Below, one piece after another: positions 1 through 12,647 of a stretch of 64,000 nucleotides of DNA (its first letter is position 1; each line of letters starts with the position of its first letter). The notes under the pieces are model-generated. The model saw only the letters and a program-made list of their open reading frames with translations. It made no database searches and was not told where the DNA came from. The stretch is taken from positions 80,779,330 through 80,843,329 of the forward strand of contig NC_134279.1 in the NCBI RefSeq assembly GCF_949628215.1. Direction: 5' to 3'. This stretch comes from Phalacrocorax aristotelis. Its lineage: Eukaryota; Chordata; Aves; Suliformes; Phalacrocoracidae. A program made the position numbers and the translations under genes.

Positions 1-3000
1 CAATTTCAAGAACAGAGAACTAGGATTTTAAGATAACCTGTACTCTCCATATAGTGAGCTAACAATCCTTTAGATACTGCGTTTCATACAGCCAGTATTA
101 ATCCCAAAATAGATGTGAGATACAAATCTTTAGGTGCTCAAAAGATAAAGTAATCCAAAGTACCATCCTGATATTGCCTACAGTAGTTCTGGAAATTTAA
201 GCTTATTCTTGAGCATCTCTGTGTTACCTGTAGCTATCCTGTGTAAAATCAGTAAAGAAATTCAGATATTTTTTACTTTACATTTGCTGCTACTGATAGC
301 TACTGTTCTCCTGAGCCTACCTGCTTGATTCCAAACCAGCTGATTTTCCTGTCCTAATCATGACTTTTGCAGAGTGTGCTCAGGTGCCATCCCCCAGATT
401 TGCCCTCATTCCCTCAGCTTCAACACAGCCAGGGCAGATCCTCGGTCTTCAAGCATCACACTGTGTAGGGTGAGAGGGTTTCTTTCAGCTGTTTTCCTCT
501 GCAGTGCCCAGACTTTTCCCCCTTCCAAATTCAAAGGGAAATAATTTATTTTTCCAGTTTCTCCATGTGGCTCTGAGACTCTTTCCCAGTCTCTCAAAGA
601 TCTCTGCACCGGACACTAAGACAGTAGAGTAGAGCTGCCCTCCACAGATACACACTGCTGATTTTGCGTGGAAGTTTCCAAGGACCTCAGGCAAGATCCT
701 GTAACCTGAAATCAGGAAAAGTTCAGTAATTGGTATGTTTTAAAGCCTGGCTTCGAGGTTGCTACTCACTGAACATTAGCAGCAAAGCACACGTGTGAGA
801 ACGTGTGGCAAATATTTTACACCTCTGAAACTCATAATAAACCTTTCCAGAACTTGTTTTGGTTGGGTTTGGCTTTTTCCAAAGAACAGAGTCCCAGAGA
901 TGAAGCAATGCTCATAATTTTTATTTCATTAATGTATTTTGTTTAGTTTAATTTTGTTTAAAACTTTAAGTATCTTCAAGATGAGTTCACTGAAAGCAAG
1001 ATTTGATCAATAGTTGCTTTGTACAGTGTTGGTCTAATAAACTTGGTTTATGGGTTTCTTTCTTACGTTCATGTGATAAACGAAGGAGAAACAGAAAGGT
1101 CTTTGACATAAGGGAAAATGACAGGCTTTAGCCCGCAGATCCATGTCACGCAGGCATGGGATATGTCACCCAACATCTCCATGTCTCCAACTCTGTAAGA
1201 GTTTACTGTATAATAATTTCCCATAACTGGAAACCCAAGTTCATTCCATAAGGGTTTACTTTGGAAAGAAACTTGTTCCTGCAGCTTGTGTCCATGTGAT
1301 CTCATGCAGCCTCTCAGTGCAACTTGGTTTTATTCCAACAAATGTTGCTAGATTGAAAATCCAAGAGCGAGAGATTTCCTGCCCCTCTGTCACATAATTA
1401 CATTCGGATGGAGACAGAATTGATGTTTGATCTCCCAGCTGGCTCCAGCTATGCCTCTCCATAGTGGACCAGCCGATATCTTAGCTCCAGGCTTTCCAAC
1501 CTGTTTGTGAAGCATAGGAAGGACAGCATGTAATCATAATCAATCTTTTAAAAGTTACTAGATAAAAAGTTATAAATAGCCCTTGGAACAGGAACTGGAA
1601 ACCAACCTCCACATTTCAGGTGACGGCCCTATTGCTTTGGCTAGCAGATGGCCTTCCTGCTACCCTTCTTTGATCCAGAGAAGATTTAATCCCAGATCTG
1701 CTGCATAAAGGCCCAGTTTCAGCATGATAGGCAAAGAATGCTCTTCCCCTGTCTCCCCAACACGTAGGCTGTCTGCTGACAAAGCCATTAGTGGAGCCTC
1801 ATGGGAGAGTTTGAACCTCCACAGATGATAGAGGCTGGAAGGTTTTCTACTTTCCAGAATACACTTGAAAGGGGGCAGCAATTTTCTTCTCTTTCTGCAG
1901 CACCCGAAGAGAGCAGATAAATCCTCTTTCATTCTTTTAAAAGCAAAATGCACACATTAGTGCTAGAAGAGGTGGCCGAGTTAGTAAGGGTCTCCTTGTG
2001 TATGAGCGCCACACACCAAGGCTATGGAAAAAGAAGAGTTTAAGACACTTTGGAGGTTATTCTGACATCTGACATCTACCACCCTCAGTCTGTCAGATGC
2101 TGAATATCCCTTTTGGAGGCAGCTCTTTTTCCTGAGCATATTAGGGCTCAGGAGTCAGGAAACTCCAAGTTAGATGTTGTGACTCTTTTGTGTTCATTTC
2201 ACCTATTAATCTCCTTTTAAAGCAGGCTGTCTGTCAAAGACTGCCAGCTAAGCTAAGGTTTGTGTAGAAAGACACTCTTCCAGGGTACAACTTGTTGTAT
2301 CTTAAGTTAGATGAAATACTGCTACTGTCTAGAGGCTTCTCTCTCCCCACCCACCCCCCCGCCCCAACTCAGCCTCTCAAAGATTGCATCAGGCCCAGTA
2401 TCTTACATCAAGAAGTTTTACTTAGGTGAGCTAAAACCTATTGAGAGCATCTATCTTCTGCTGGATGTAACCCTTTAGCTTGTTGAGTGAGGCTTTTACA
2501 AACAGGGAAGGAATGACTGAGCTCACCCAGATTTTTGTCTGTTTCCTCTACTTAGACAGCAATTTTCCCATGGTAGGGTTGCCTTTTAGTGTGTCTAACT
2601 TGCTGGCACAACGGCATCTGAATCTCAGAAATGTGGCAGGCTGGAGGTATGCATTTGTCACTTATAACCTGGTTTGCTTTTAAAAAGAGACGTTTTGATT
2701 TTAACTTTCCTATAGCCTTCAGTTTGCTCAAAAGTGATACATCCACAGTCTTTTGCAGTAGGGACTTTAATAACACATATGATACGTTATCCAATGAATG
2801 ATGGTTATGGCTATTCCCAAGTCTCCATTATCCATTGATTTGCTTTTTTATTAAAGCTCCCGTACCAACTGAAAATCACATTGTTCCTTGGGGTGAATTT
2901 TAAACCAGTGTATCTGGTGAAAAATATTGATTTCCTGTCAATTTATTTTTTAAAAAAATCATAGCAGACATTTTACAATGGAAAAGTTCATACAGGACAC

Positions 3001-5348
3001 AGGAAATAGAGAAAAATATTTCCTTCCCGCTTCAGCGCAGGAGCTACACAGCGTGTTCCAATTCAGAGAACACGCAAACAATGTTCAGTCTTCAGGCAAG
3101 GTCAGCAAAGCAGATGTGACTTTAAGTTTACCGCTTGTATAGCGTGAGAACAATCCCAAGATAATGGAAAGACCTTATGTGGAAGCCATGGAGTTTACTA
3201 AGCAGCTTGGCTAAACGCACCATATGATTCACTGTGTGGCATTTCCACATTGCTCAATGCTCTTGGGGCTGCTGGAACAGCAATGATTAAAAAAGAAAAA
3301 AGAATCACGTTGAGATAAATATCTTTAAAGATGGTGGGGGGAGGGGAGAAGAAAGCATCAAGAGTCCAGGGCTACCGTTGCAGTCCTCCATCTCCTGTTG
3401 AGTGTAGATCGCTTCGAAGGATGCCTTGCTCTCCACGACGAGTTGCATTACTAAAGAGGTGTGATGACCGTCCTAGAGTAAGACACATCTTAGCTCCTAG
3501 ATTTTTAGCCGCTCTTGACTCTTCCATTGGCAGCTGTGAGCTGAGACCTCTAGTGTAAAAACTAAATGTACACAGGGCCTTTTTGTTTGTTTAAGTGATT
3601 TCAGGTTCAGCATTTAGTTTACTGGAGTCTTGATCCTTGACAGAGATTTCTGTACTGTATTTCAAAGAGGACAAGGAGATGAAAATATGAATTAATGTTA
3701 GAGCAAAAAAGCAGGGCATTTTCCTTGGAAACATCTCACAGACATTTCAAAAAGTGAGACCTGTCCAAATAAATATGCAGCTCACTGACAGCTGAAGATT
3801 ATCCATTTGTAGTTCATTAGAGTTTTATCATAACAAAAACATTAAGGAGGTGGTATTCCCTTTCAAATTTTTTGAGGGAGGAAGAGCAATAACATTGTCA
3901 AGTGATGTATGTGACAGAATAAGTTAACCTTTGTAACTCCGACCAAGGTCAGGTGACTAAGGTTGGAAAATAAATTTAAATCCCCCTCTATCATGGGGGT
4001 GCTAGAATTTGCTGGATCTGGATCTCACTAGTACACAGGCATGAATCAAGCTCTAGTTTTCTGCTAATCTTCTGTTCTGTAAAGTAGTAACGAATTGGAA
4101 GCTGAAGCTAGCAGAACTCCAATGTGACATTACTTAGGTTTTTTTCTCTAAGCATACGTAATCACTGGCACAAACACCCACCAAATGCAGTTACATTCTC
4201 CTTCATGCAGGAGTCTCTGAACTGGTAGTCTATGTTTTCCTAGAGAAAAAATAAATTAGTCAGAATTGAAGAATCACTGGCTGTCACTTGAGGTCTGCTT
4301 TTCATCAGCAATCAGCCTAACCGGTTTAACAGTATTTAATCTGCCACTGAGGAAAGTGATGGATTTAAATTCATTTACACCCTTTAGTGAAATGCATGTC
4401 TGTGCAAATTAGTATAGAAAATTAACTAGCAATGACCACTATCCAAGGTATATGTCATACTTTGAAAATAATTTTACATTAGTCCAGGTTATATCCACCT
4501 TATAAGAAAATAACCACAGATAAAATGATGACAAATAACCTTTCTGACAACTCACCTGTTTGTCTTACCTGATCTTCTTCTGTACTTCTCTTCTAGCCTT
4601 AGCTGATTTTCCCAAGATGGGACACTGAAGTAAGCTGGTAAGGTAAGGTGGAAAACTTGCCAGCTTGTGCATTGCAGTCAACTATTCTGTGGAAAAATAG
4701 GCAATTTAAGCCTTACAGGACTGAAGCACTTTAGATTCATTTTCTTTCTTTACTTTCTTTCTTTACTAGCACAAAATTTAATGGAGGGACTGGCGTTCAG
4801 TTGCCTTGCTCCAGAATGTGGGCCCACAGTTCTAGTGACTGAAAACCTCTTGAGCATCTTTAAAAGTTTTGAAGTCAGAAACCCGATCTGTGATTAACTC
4901 ATAGTCTTTCAGATGATGTCATGAAAACAGGTTTATTAAAAAGTAAATTACTTTATTTTACTTCCACTCCATGCTAGGACAGAGACAAGTAGAAATCCAG
5001 AATTGTTAGCTTTTGGAATTTATTTAATTTTTTGCACACACGTTATGATGTTTATTTTGCATTTAGGAATAAGGAGTGAGTTTCTCCTTTACTTTAAGCA
5101 CACAAACTCCTTCAAAATCAAACTCCTGAAAAAATGCATCTCTTTTTGTGCATCCTCCATTCTGGAAAGATGACAAGAATAAATTTGGAAAACACACAGC
5201 CCTGAAAAGACCTTGCCTTGAAAGAAGTCAGGTCTTTGCAGAAGTGACATTCTCTGGTATGTGCTTGACCAAAAAAGACTTACCACAGCAGCTGTTCCTC
5301 CTCCTGCTCTTCTCCTGTTTTGAAGGGTATGGAGGATGAGGGTGGATT
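1..5348. other. Unique non-coding DNA
   Basis: I see no exon, RNA gene or recognisable transposon here. Open frames are short, overlap on both strands and look random. Small landmarks are a C-rich run at about 2346-2366, an 8-bp inverted repeat at 3051-3075, and a short TTTC/TTAC-rich pyrimidine stretch at about 4741-4770 containing a 13-bp near-duplicate. The interval ends where sequence resembling CR1 ORF1 begins. It is probably intergenic or intronic. Confidence 0.6.
3051..3075. repeat. Inverted repeat, 8-bp arms, 9-bp loop
   Basis: GCGTGTTC at 3051-3058 is repeated as its exact reverse complement GAACACGC at 3068-3075. Each arm contains a GAACA/TGTTC half-site like those bound by steroid receptors, but the 9-bp spacer is not the 3-bp spacing of a classical response element. 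It could be a small hairpin or chance. Confidence 0.4.
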
Positions 5349-5890
5349 TTGGCATCAAGCAAAAGGTGCGTCCAGGTGGAGGACCTCCTGCAGCAGGTGG
5401 CTGAGCTGCAGGAGGCGGTGAGAAGGCTGTGTAACGTCAGGGAGCCTGAGAAGGAGTTAGATGGTTCCAAGAGCAGTCTGCAGTGGATCCATCCCTTGTA
5501 TCAGGGATGTCAACGAGAGACTACCAAGCCTCGTACCGTCCATTGACTATAATCTGCTTCTGTTGTTCCGTGTGGGCACCAGTGACACAGCCGGGAGCAG
5601 TCTGAGGCATATCAGGAAGGATTACAGAGCCCTGGGAGCAGTGGTAAGGGACTCTGGAGCACAGACTTTCTTCATCAATCCTCCCGGTCAAAGGGAAGGG
5701 TTTTGAAAGGGACAGTCAAATATGGTGAATCAACAAACGGTTACAGGACTGGTGTCACAGCCAGGGGTTCAGCTACTTAGACCACGGGACTTGTTTCAAG
5801 AAACCTGGGGGCTGATGGGGTCCATCTGTTAGAGAAGGGGAAGACTATCTTCAGTCATAGGCTTGCCAAGCTCATGAGGAGGGCTTTAAA
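5349..5890 (+). pseudogene. CR1 ORF1 remnant: coiled coil plus SGNH-esterase-like domain
   Basis: The first part (5349-5546 frame) encodes a leucine-rich, heptad-like stretch containing VEDLLQQVAELQEAV, typical of the CR1 ORF1 coiled coil. In another frame (5461-5706) follows a segment resembling the SGNH/GDSL-esterase domain of CR1 ORF1. The block III motif, usually G-x-N-D, reads GTSD at 5575-5586. The C-terminal D-x-x-H block is visible as DGVHL at 5814-5828, again in a shifted frame. CR1 ORF1 proteins bind RNA and assist retrotransposition, and the esterase role is not settled. At least two frame changes and a stop soon after DGVHL make this a dead copy. Family assignment rests on motif order and its position just upstream of a clear CR1 endonuclease. 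Confidence 0.8.
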
Positions 5891-6039
5891 CTTCCCTCTT
5901 TGCCGGGGAGCAGAACCTCAATCCATCCCACTCCTACCAGTTTGATGCCAGTGCCAGCAATAGATGCCCAGAGCCTGGAGAAGGTTCACAGGTCAGCCGG
6001 AGAGCACCTGAAGAGCATCACAAAGGGGTTCCAGCCAGT

Positions 6040-6811
6040 AAATCAGCTTCATCAGGGGTCCAATTTAAATACCTCTATGCAAACACACATAGCCTGGGGA
6101 ATAAACAAGAGGTGTTAGAGACACGTGCACGCCTGCAGGGCTATGATCTTACTGGCATCACGGAGATGTGGTGGGATGGCTCCCATGACCAGAGTGTTGG
6201 AATGGAAGGATACAGGCTCTTTAGGAAGGACATGCAGGGGAGACGAGGAGGAGGCGTCCCCCTCTATGCCCATGACCATCTGGAGTGCATGGAGCTCTGC
6301 CTGGGGAGGGATGAGGAGCCAGCTGAGAGCTTATGGGTCAGGATTAAGGGGAGGGCAGGGACAGGTGACATTATAGCAGAGGTCTGCTACGGGCCACCTT
6401 GACCAGGAAGACAGAGTGGATGAGGCGCTCTATAGACAGATAGGAGCAGCCTCACGTTCACAAGCCCTGGTCCTCATGGGAGATTTCAACCACCCCAATA
6501 TCTGTTGGAGGAACAACACAGTGGGGCATAAACAATCTGGGAGGTTCCTGGAATGTGTTGATGATAGCTTCCTTTTCCAAATGATAGAGGAACCAACGAG
6601 GAGAGATGCTATGCTGGACCTTGTTCTCACCATCAAGGAGGGGCTGGTGGGGAATGTGAAGCTCAAGGACAGCCTTGGCTGCAGTGACCATGAAATGGTG
6701 GAGTTCAAGTTCCTTGGGGCACCAAGGAGGGCACGCAGGAAGCTCACTACCCTGGACTTCAGGAGAGCAGACTTTGGCTTCTTCAGGGATCTGCTTGGTA
6801 GAGTGCCATGA
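6040..6811 (+). pseudogene. CR1 ORF2 apurinic-type endonuclease remnant
   Basis: The endonuclease domain nicks target DNA to prime reverse transcription. Visible motifs are GITEMWWDG with the catalytic-type Glu at 6163-6165, a GYRLFRKD...RRGGG block, GDFN at 6479-6490, and SDH at 6683-6691 (in CSDHEMVEF). These match the Glu, Asp-Asn and Ser-Asp-His blocks of APE-type LINE endonucleases. The first half (6112-6402) and second half (6416-6811) are in different frames, so a frameshift lies between about 6395 and 6416. The catalytic residues themselves look preserved. The frame closes at 6811, just before the linker to the RT. The upstream boundary is approximate because the ORF2 start is not clear. 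Confidence 0.9.
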
Positions 6812-7470
6812 GAGAAAGCTCTGTGGGGAAGAGGGGCCCAAGAAAGCTAATATGGTTAATATTCAAGGATCCTGGACAAATACAAACACAAAAAGGAAGC
6901 CTACAGAGGGTGGAAGCAAGGACAGGTAGCCTGGGAGGAATACAGATAAATTGTCTGAGCAGCCAGGGATCAGGGTGGGAAAGCTAAAGTCCTGATAGAA
7001 TTAAATGTGGCCAGGGATGTCAAGGGCGACAAGAAAAGCTTCTGTAAGTATGATGGTGATAAAAGGAAGACTAGGGAAAATGTGGGCCTTCTCCAGAAGT
7101 AAACAAGAGTTCTGGGTACTGGGGATATGGAGAAGGCTGAGGTACTCAAAGACTTTTTTGCCTCAGTCTTCACTGGCAAGTGACCTAATGAGATGCACCC
7201 ACAGGTCCTGAGGGAACTGGCAGATGAAGTTGCCAAGCCACTGTCCATCATAGCTGAGAAGTCATGGTGGTCCCGTGAAGTTCCCACTGACTGAAAAAGG
7301 GGAAACATAAACTCCATTTTTAGAAAGGGAAAAAAGGAAGGCCCAGGGAACTACAGGCCACTCAGTCTCAGCTCTCTGCCTGGCAAGATCATGGAGCAGG
7401 TCCTCCTGGAAACTATGCTGAGGTGCATGGAAAATAGGAGGTGATTGCCGACAGACAACATCGCTTCACT
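6812..7470 (+). pseudogene. CR1 ORF2 linker and N-terminal reverse transcriptase remnant
   Basis: The endonuclease-to-RT linker is recognisable but broken by stops (for example the VLKDFFASVFTGK region near 7140-7180). It is followed by [15 protein letters not shown] from about 7204. The RT block GNYRPLSL lies at 7346-7369, then [12 protein letters not shown]. Homology continues through the segment that in CR1 leads to the QHGF block, then stops near 7470. The palm domain, including the FADD catalytic motif, is absent. The sequence jumps to the region just before the CR1 3' end, so a single internal deletion is the simplest explanation. Confidence 0.82.
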
Positions 7471-7734
7471 ACATTGGACAAGGGGCAATGGCTTTAAACT
7501 GAGAGTAGATTTAGATTAAAGGAAGAAGTTCTTCACTATGAGGGTGGTGAGGCACTGGAACAAGTTCTCCGGAGAAGTTGTGGATGCTCCATCTCTGGAA
7601 ATGTTCAAGGCCAGGTTGGATGGGTCTTGGAGCAACCTGGTCTAGTGGAAGGCATCTGTGCCCATGGCAGGGGGTTGGAACTAGATTATCTTTAAGGTCC
7701 CTTCCAATCCAAACTGTTCTGTGTTTCTATGATT
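7471..7734 (+). mobile_element. CR1 3' region and tail
   Basis: This is the typical avian CR1 3' segment: a stretch equivalent to 'GACAAGGGGCAATGGCTTTA', the conserved block around TTCTTCACTATGAGGGTGG, the GGGTTGGAACTAGATTATC block, and the terminal CCTTCCAATCC...TTTCTATGA. The tail lies at about 7697-7732 and fixes the orientation as plus. It is joined directly to the start of the RT by the internal deletion. Confidence 0.93.
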
Positions 7735-10700
7735 TGTATAGCAGTAATATTAATGTCTCTTTTTAGGATTGAATTTCCTCTGTGGATTGCCAGAGTGCTC
7801 TTTGCCCTAAGCACAACCATGGCTCTACCGGCAGCTCTGCGTAGGAGCACACTCCTTAGCAGCCTAGGTCAGCTGGAGCTGAACTTACTGGTGAAAAATG
7901 GCTTCTCTGCAAAGCAGATGAGACCATTATACCAGTGGATATGGAATTGGGGAATATTTCAAAGTGCAAGTTAGTGGTGGTGGAGGATCTTACATGTTGT
8001 TGATCTGTGGGGACTTGACAGGCTAGGTTTTCGCTTTCTAAATATAAAGAGAGACGAGAGGCAATCACATCTCAGTGCAAGAACGGATAAAATAGGTTCA
8101 CATTTTTATCTTTATTTTACTGCTTTTATGTGAGGTCATAGCAATACCACCAGCAGAACTGCTAAGATTCTATGAAACTTCATAGGGACTGTGTGTGCAT
8201 GTTTCATTTCAAGGGGTTTTACTGCCTGACTTGGAGATATGATTCCTTTATGCCTGTGCTTTATGTAAAACTACAAATAGCAGTGAAGATACATTGACAG
8301 ATCACTTTTAGGTGATTAGGATGCTGGGGGAAAAATTGGAAAGAGCAACAATTTGGGGAAAATAGTTTTGGTGAAAGTCATGGTCTAGACAAGTTTTAAA
8401 GTGCTGCAATAGTCATTCATGTGTATTTTTCTCTGCATTTCTCTAAATGCTTAAATGTAATTCAAGGTCATGGATATGGGAGAGTATAGATGTTCAATTT
8501 AATTTATCCAGCATAAAGTCAGAAGCTGTCCTGATACTGAGTCTTTGTCCAAGCTGAGTAAAGATCTCTGATATGACTGCACACTTTCACTTATCAGAAA
8601 GATTCACAAGATTGAATATCTGCCAGAAAAGCTGAGGAAATTCAGACGAAAGATCAAGACTTATATTTTTGCCTTCCAAAGTAACTAAACATTATGTCAG
8701 TTTACCACATGACATAGCAAAGTCACTTTTTCTTAAGTCTTTAAATCAAGGCAGGTTAGTTTTCTAAAACAACCTGACATGGTTCAACCATTTAGTTCCT
8801 GTAAAATTCAGTGAAATTCCTCCCCCTGCCTTTGTTCTGCAAGAGGTCAGTCAGTCCAGGTGACTCCTGACCTTAAACATACAAATCTTTGAGTATTAAA
8901 GAGATTGAATGCAAAAGGGACAGAAACATGATATTTAAAGCACACAAGTATTTGCTGAAATTTCAGTAGTCACTCATTTGGATGATTGCTTCTCTGCACA
9001 TCATTCTGTTCCTAGATGAAGTGATCTTTCTGCCTTGTCTATAGAGAAATTCATTGCATGTAATGATTATTTTCTTTACAAAAATCTAGCAAGACATGAT
9101 CTTCAGGTAGTAATAAAAAAAAAACCTTGCTCTTTTCTTGTGAAAACAATACATGGATTTTTACAGTTCAGAGTATCAGTATTGCCCATTGGGATGACTT
9201 TATCACAATGTCCTCATAAACAAAGAATGATATTTCTACTGAAGCATCAAGAGTATCATTGTTCAGATGATTAAATAACACAAGAACTGAGATAATGAGT
9301 CTGATGTCCGCATTAACACATACTTAATCCTCCATGGTCAACCGCATGAAAAAGGCAACTCTTGCTCTACCTCAAAACTGGAAAGAGATAAGTGTCCATG
9401 CAGGAAGGGAAATGTTGGTCCTGGAGTCAACTCTCTCACACTCAGTCTCTGTCCTTGCAGGCAGTGTGGGCACCACACAGCCAGGACACTTTAAGTCCAC
9501 AGGTGAAAACGTCTGGCAACAACTGTGGATGAACTTTCCAAGGCTGTCACAAGAACAGCCCTTGCTTTGCCGAAAGGCAGCTTTCCCTGTGGTGGCGGAC
9601 AGGGGATGTCTTGGATGCTTACACCATTCAAACAAGCTCAAGAGAAGGATTTTCCATCTCAAAGCCCAGAGACACATTGCTACATTTTCCATGATGACTA
9701 CATTGTGAAGATGTAGCGAGGTGCTGGTGCACACAGGGCTTGCCTTCCTGGCAAGCACCCATGTCTAGGGGATAGAGCAGGGAGTGATGGGCTGTCTTTC
9801 ACACTGCACTGTCCTGCCTGTAGAGATGAGATCTGTTCCTCCCAGCTCTTACAGAGACACAAAAACTGAACAAAGTATGATGGCAATGTAGAGGAAAGCT
9901 GGAAAGGCAGAGGCTAAAACAAAGGTGAAAGTTCAAGACAAGACATCCTAGCTTCTCCCTGTCTCTCTTCTTTCCTGAACCTTGTCTTTCACCCCACCCC
10001 TTTCAGTAATTCATTATCAACATAGGAACCCTGTGCCACTTGCACCTTTATCATCCCGTGGTACCATTATCCTTGAAGAAGTGAGGAAAATTTATATCTG
10101 AAGGTCCACTGATGGCTCTTCATTTATGGTCAAAAGTGCTTCTTTACAAAGGTTTCTCTATTTGTGCATTAATAGATCTGTATGCACACCCCCCTCCTTG
10201 CTTAAAACTCTCTTTGAGTCTATAATTACACAGCAAGTCTTTCAGACTCCCTTTTTCCTGCTGTGCTTCATAGCAAACACTTTTTTATCATTTTTGTTTT
10301 AATCTTTTCTATTTCTTCAGCACATTGATGGCACATTTTTACAGTTTTGGCATTTACACAGAGATAATGATGTTCTCACACTGTCCATTTCTATAGATGA
10401 CACTGCATCCTGATGATATTGTACCACAATGGGTTTTTCACAATGTTCTCCAGTCACAGTAATGACTGATCATCAGCGGGGATGTTGGTATACCCAGATC
10501 CAACTCTGCCCCTGCCCAAGTGTAGAAAGGACTAGCCAAAGCATTAAAACCATACTCTGAAAACCATGCAACAGTCTTGGGAATATCTTCAAAACCTTTA
10601 ACTAAAGCTGCCTGGGGACAAAATTTGGGTAGTTGGCAGCTGAATTGTTTGTGTAACTCAGAAATGTAACAGTGGTGTGAAACTTATGAAAATTAAAAGA

Positions 10701-12575
10701 TAATCTGCTTCCTTTTCTTGTAGACGCTGCTTAATACAGTATCAAACTAACAAAAGGCTGTAGATGTATTTAGGGAAAACAACTGTTTCAACTGATCCTG
10801 CACGTCTCTGGAATAAATACCTCAGAGCTGTCCATTCTTCAAGACCGGATTAGACACAGGAAAAACACTTGTGGAAGCCCAATATGTGGATGAAACTAAC
10901 ACTGACAGACACTCTCCCTACCCTACAACTCTTGAACCTACAAGCCAACTTCAATAAAATGTTATGGGCCAGAAAGCAGTCTCAGATATACTAGGACTTC
11001 TTGTGCTTTATAATTATGTGGCTACACAGAAGAGGTAGATTTTTTTTAATGGCCTCTCTCAAAGAAGAAGCCACTTCAGTGCTCACAAAAAGCCACGGCT
11101 CCGCAAACCAGGCTCCGCTGTTGCTTTGCTTGTGAACTGACCTCTGCATCTTACTGTAGTCTTTTCTTAGAGATATAGGATTCCTGGCACTCAGCCATGA
11201 CTTTTGTTGGAAAGAGTTATCTCCAGTCCTGGAATTGTGTTCTGCTTCACGTAGAGACTCTACTACCTGTTTTAAGTTATTTTCTTCTAAAAACAAAAGT
11301 TTCATTAGCAGGCTAGAGAGGAAAATATGAGGCTGAGACTCTCTCAGGAATACAGCACAACAAAGCTAGATTCAAAACCAAAACCAATAGAGGTCTGACA
11401 TGATGCAGTGATGTTTTTGAATACTCATGATTGAGATGAAGCAGACTTGGAATCAGACCACAGGACTTTTAACAGTTTGTGGCAGGTGTAATTCTAAGCA
11501 GTGCCAGGCATGTAGTTTTCTCCAATTAAAATAATTACATGATTGGTGATCAATTACTGCACTGCTGAAAAATAACTGGGAATCCCTCACCCGTGGATAT
11601 TCCGAATGATTTTTTAAGACTTTATGTCAAAGAGATATGATAATCACTGCTCTGTATGGAGTATCATATCTACAAGCTCTCTCATGCCCTGTTGCCTTTT
11701 GGCAGGTCGTTTCTAGCTGCATTAAAATGGACTCACAAATGTGGACAAAATTCCCTTCTCATGAGCTTTTTCTAACTACTTCCAGAAAGCTGGTAAGAAC
11801 ATCAGATTACCAAGGTATAGGAACGGTAAACTGGGATAAATCCTTCCTTCCCTATCTGTACATGCCTTTGAATATTTGATCTGCAACCCTGAGTTCGAGT
11901 GTCAAAAAGTAGTCTGAACTTTATTTCATGCTATACCACCAGTAAACTTCTTCTCTGTCCCTGTACAGGGACTTGCCGAAAAATTTTCCTGATAGTCTTT
12001 TAAAAGTAAAAGAGATCAGATAAGGACCCTCATCCTCTCAGAAGGGAGGAGAAACCTTGTAACGGCTGCGGAAGGAAAAGCAGGTTGCCTCTGTCCCAGG
12101 ATCCCCCTGATTTGCTACAAATACAGGGCTTAGCCAAAGCTGACTGGATTGAAAGACCAACCTGTGATGGCACAAAACCACAACAACGGTTGTTAAGTGG
12201 GAACACGAACTCCTGGGGAAACCAGAAAGCATCAAAGGGGTGGAAATACATCAAGCAATTGCCTAGACTGTATCCAGGGCTGCAAATGAGTCCACAATTC
12301 ATAGTTTCCCAAAATAAGATGAATGCAAAAATGTTTTGGTGTATAGAAATGGCTTCCCCAGCAGAACAGCCATTCTAGACATGAGACTGTGAGATCTTCA
12401 GGAAAGGACACTCTGGTAGAAGGAGGAGGAGCTCCCAGAAGAAGTTCATTCATCTCCAAATCCAACAGAAATATTCACAGGCACGGGAGGAAGAGCAAGC
12501 AGGTAGACAACAAGATGCTGCAGAAGAGAGGGAACATCACGAAAGCACTGCCAGCCTATGGAAAAAGTGCACACT
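7735..12575. other. Unique non-coding DNA
   Basis: No exon, RNA gene or recognisable repeat is visible. Open frames of up to about 128 codons at 9334-9758 overlap on opposite strands and lack any domain. The AT content is fairly high, with a short A-run near 9114-9123. Nothing else stands out. Confidence 0.55.
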
Positions 12576-12647
12576 CACTGCAGGGGGGTTGGACTAGATG
12601 ACCTCTAAAGGTCCCTTCCAACCTAAACCATTCTATGATTCTATGAA
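12576..12647 (+). mobile_element. CR1 LINE 3'-end fragment
   Basis: A short, well-preserved CR1 3' end: GGGTTGGACTAGATGACCTC, then GGTCCCTTCCAACC and the tail ATTCTATGATTCTATGA. About 70 bp survive, which is the usual product of extreme 5' truncation during CR1 insertion. The clean tail suggests a fairly young insertion. Confidence 0.93.

Larger units (their letters stand above)
5349..7734 (+). mobile_element. CR1 LINE, long 5' part retained, internally deleted
   Basis: This is a non-LTR retrotransposon of the CR1 family. In order it shows an ORF1 remnant (coiled coil, then SGNH-esterase blocks), an ORF2 endonuclease with recognisable catalytic motifs, the start of the reverse transcriptase, then a jump at about 7470 directly into the 3' region that normally follows the RT. 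It ends in a CR1 tail (TTTCTATGA ending near 7732). A full CR1 is about 4.5 kb, so this copy of about 2.4 kb has lost part of the 5' end and well over 1 kb of RT. Most CR1 copies are cut short from the 5' end, so a copy that keeps ORF1 is uncommon. Frameshifts and stops make it inactive. The 5' boundary is approximate. Confidence 0.93.
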
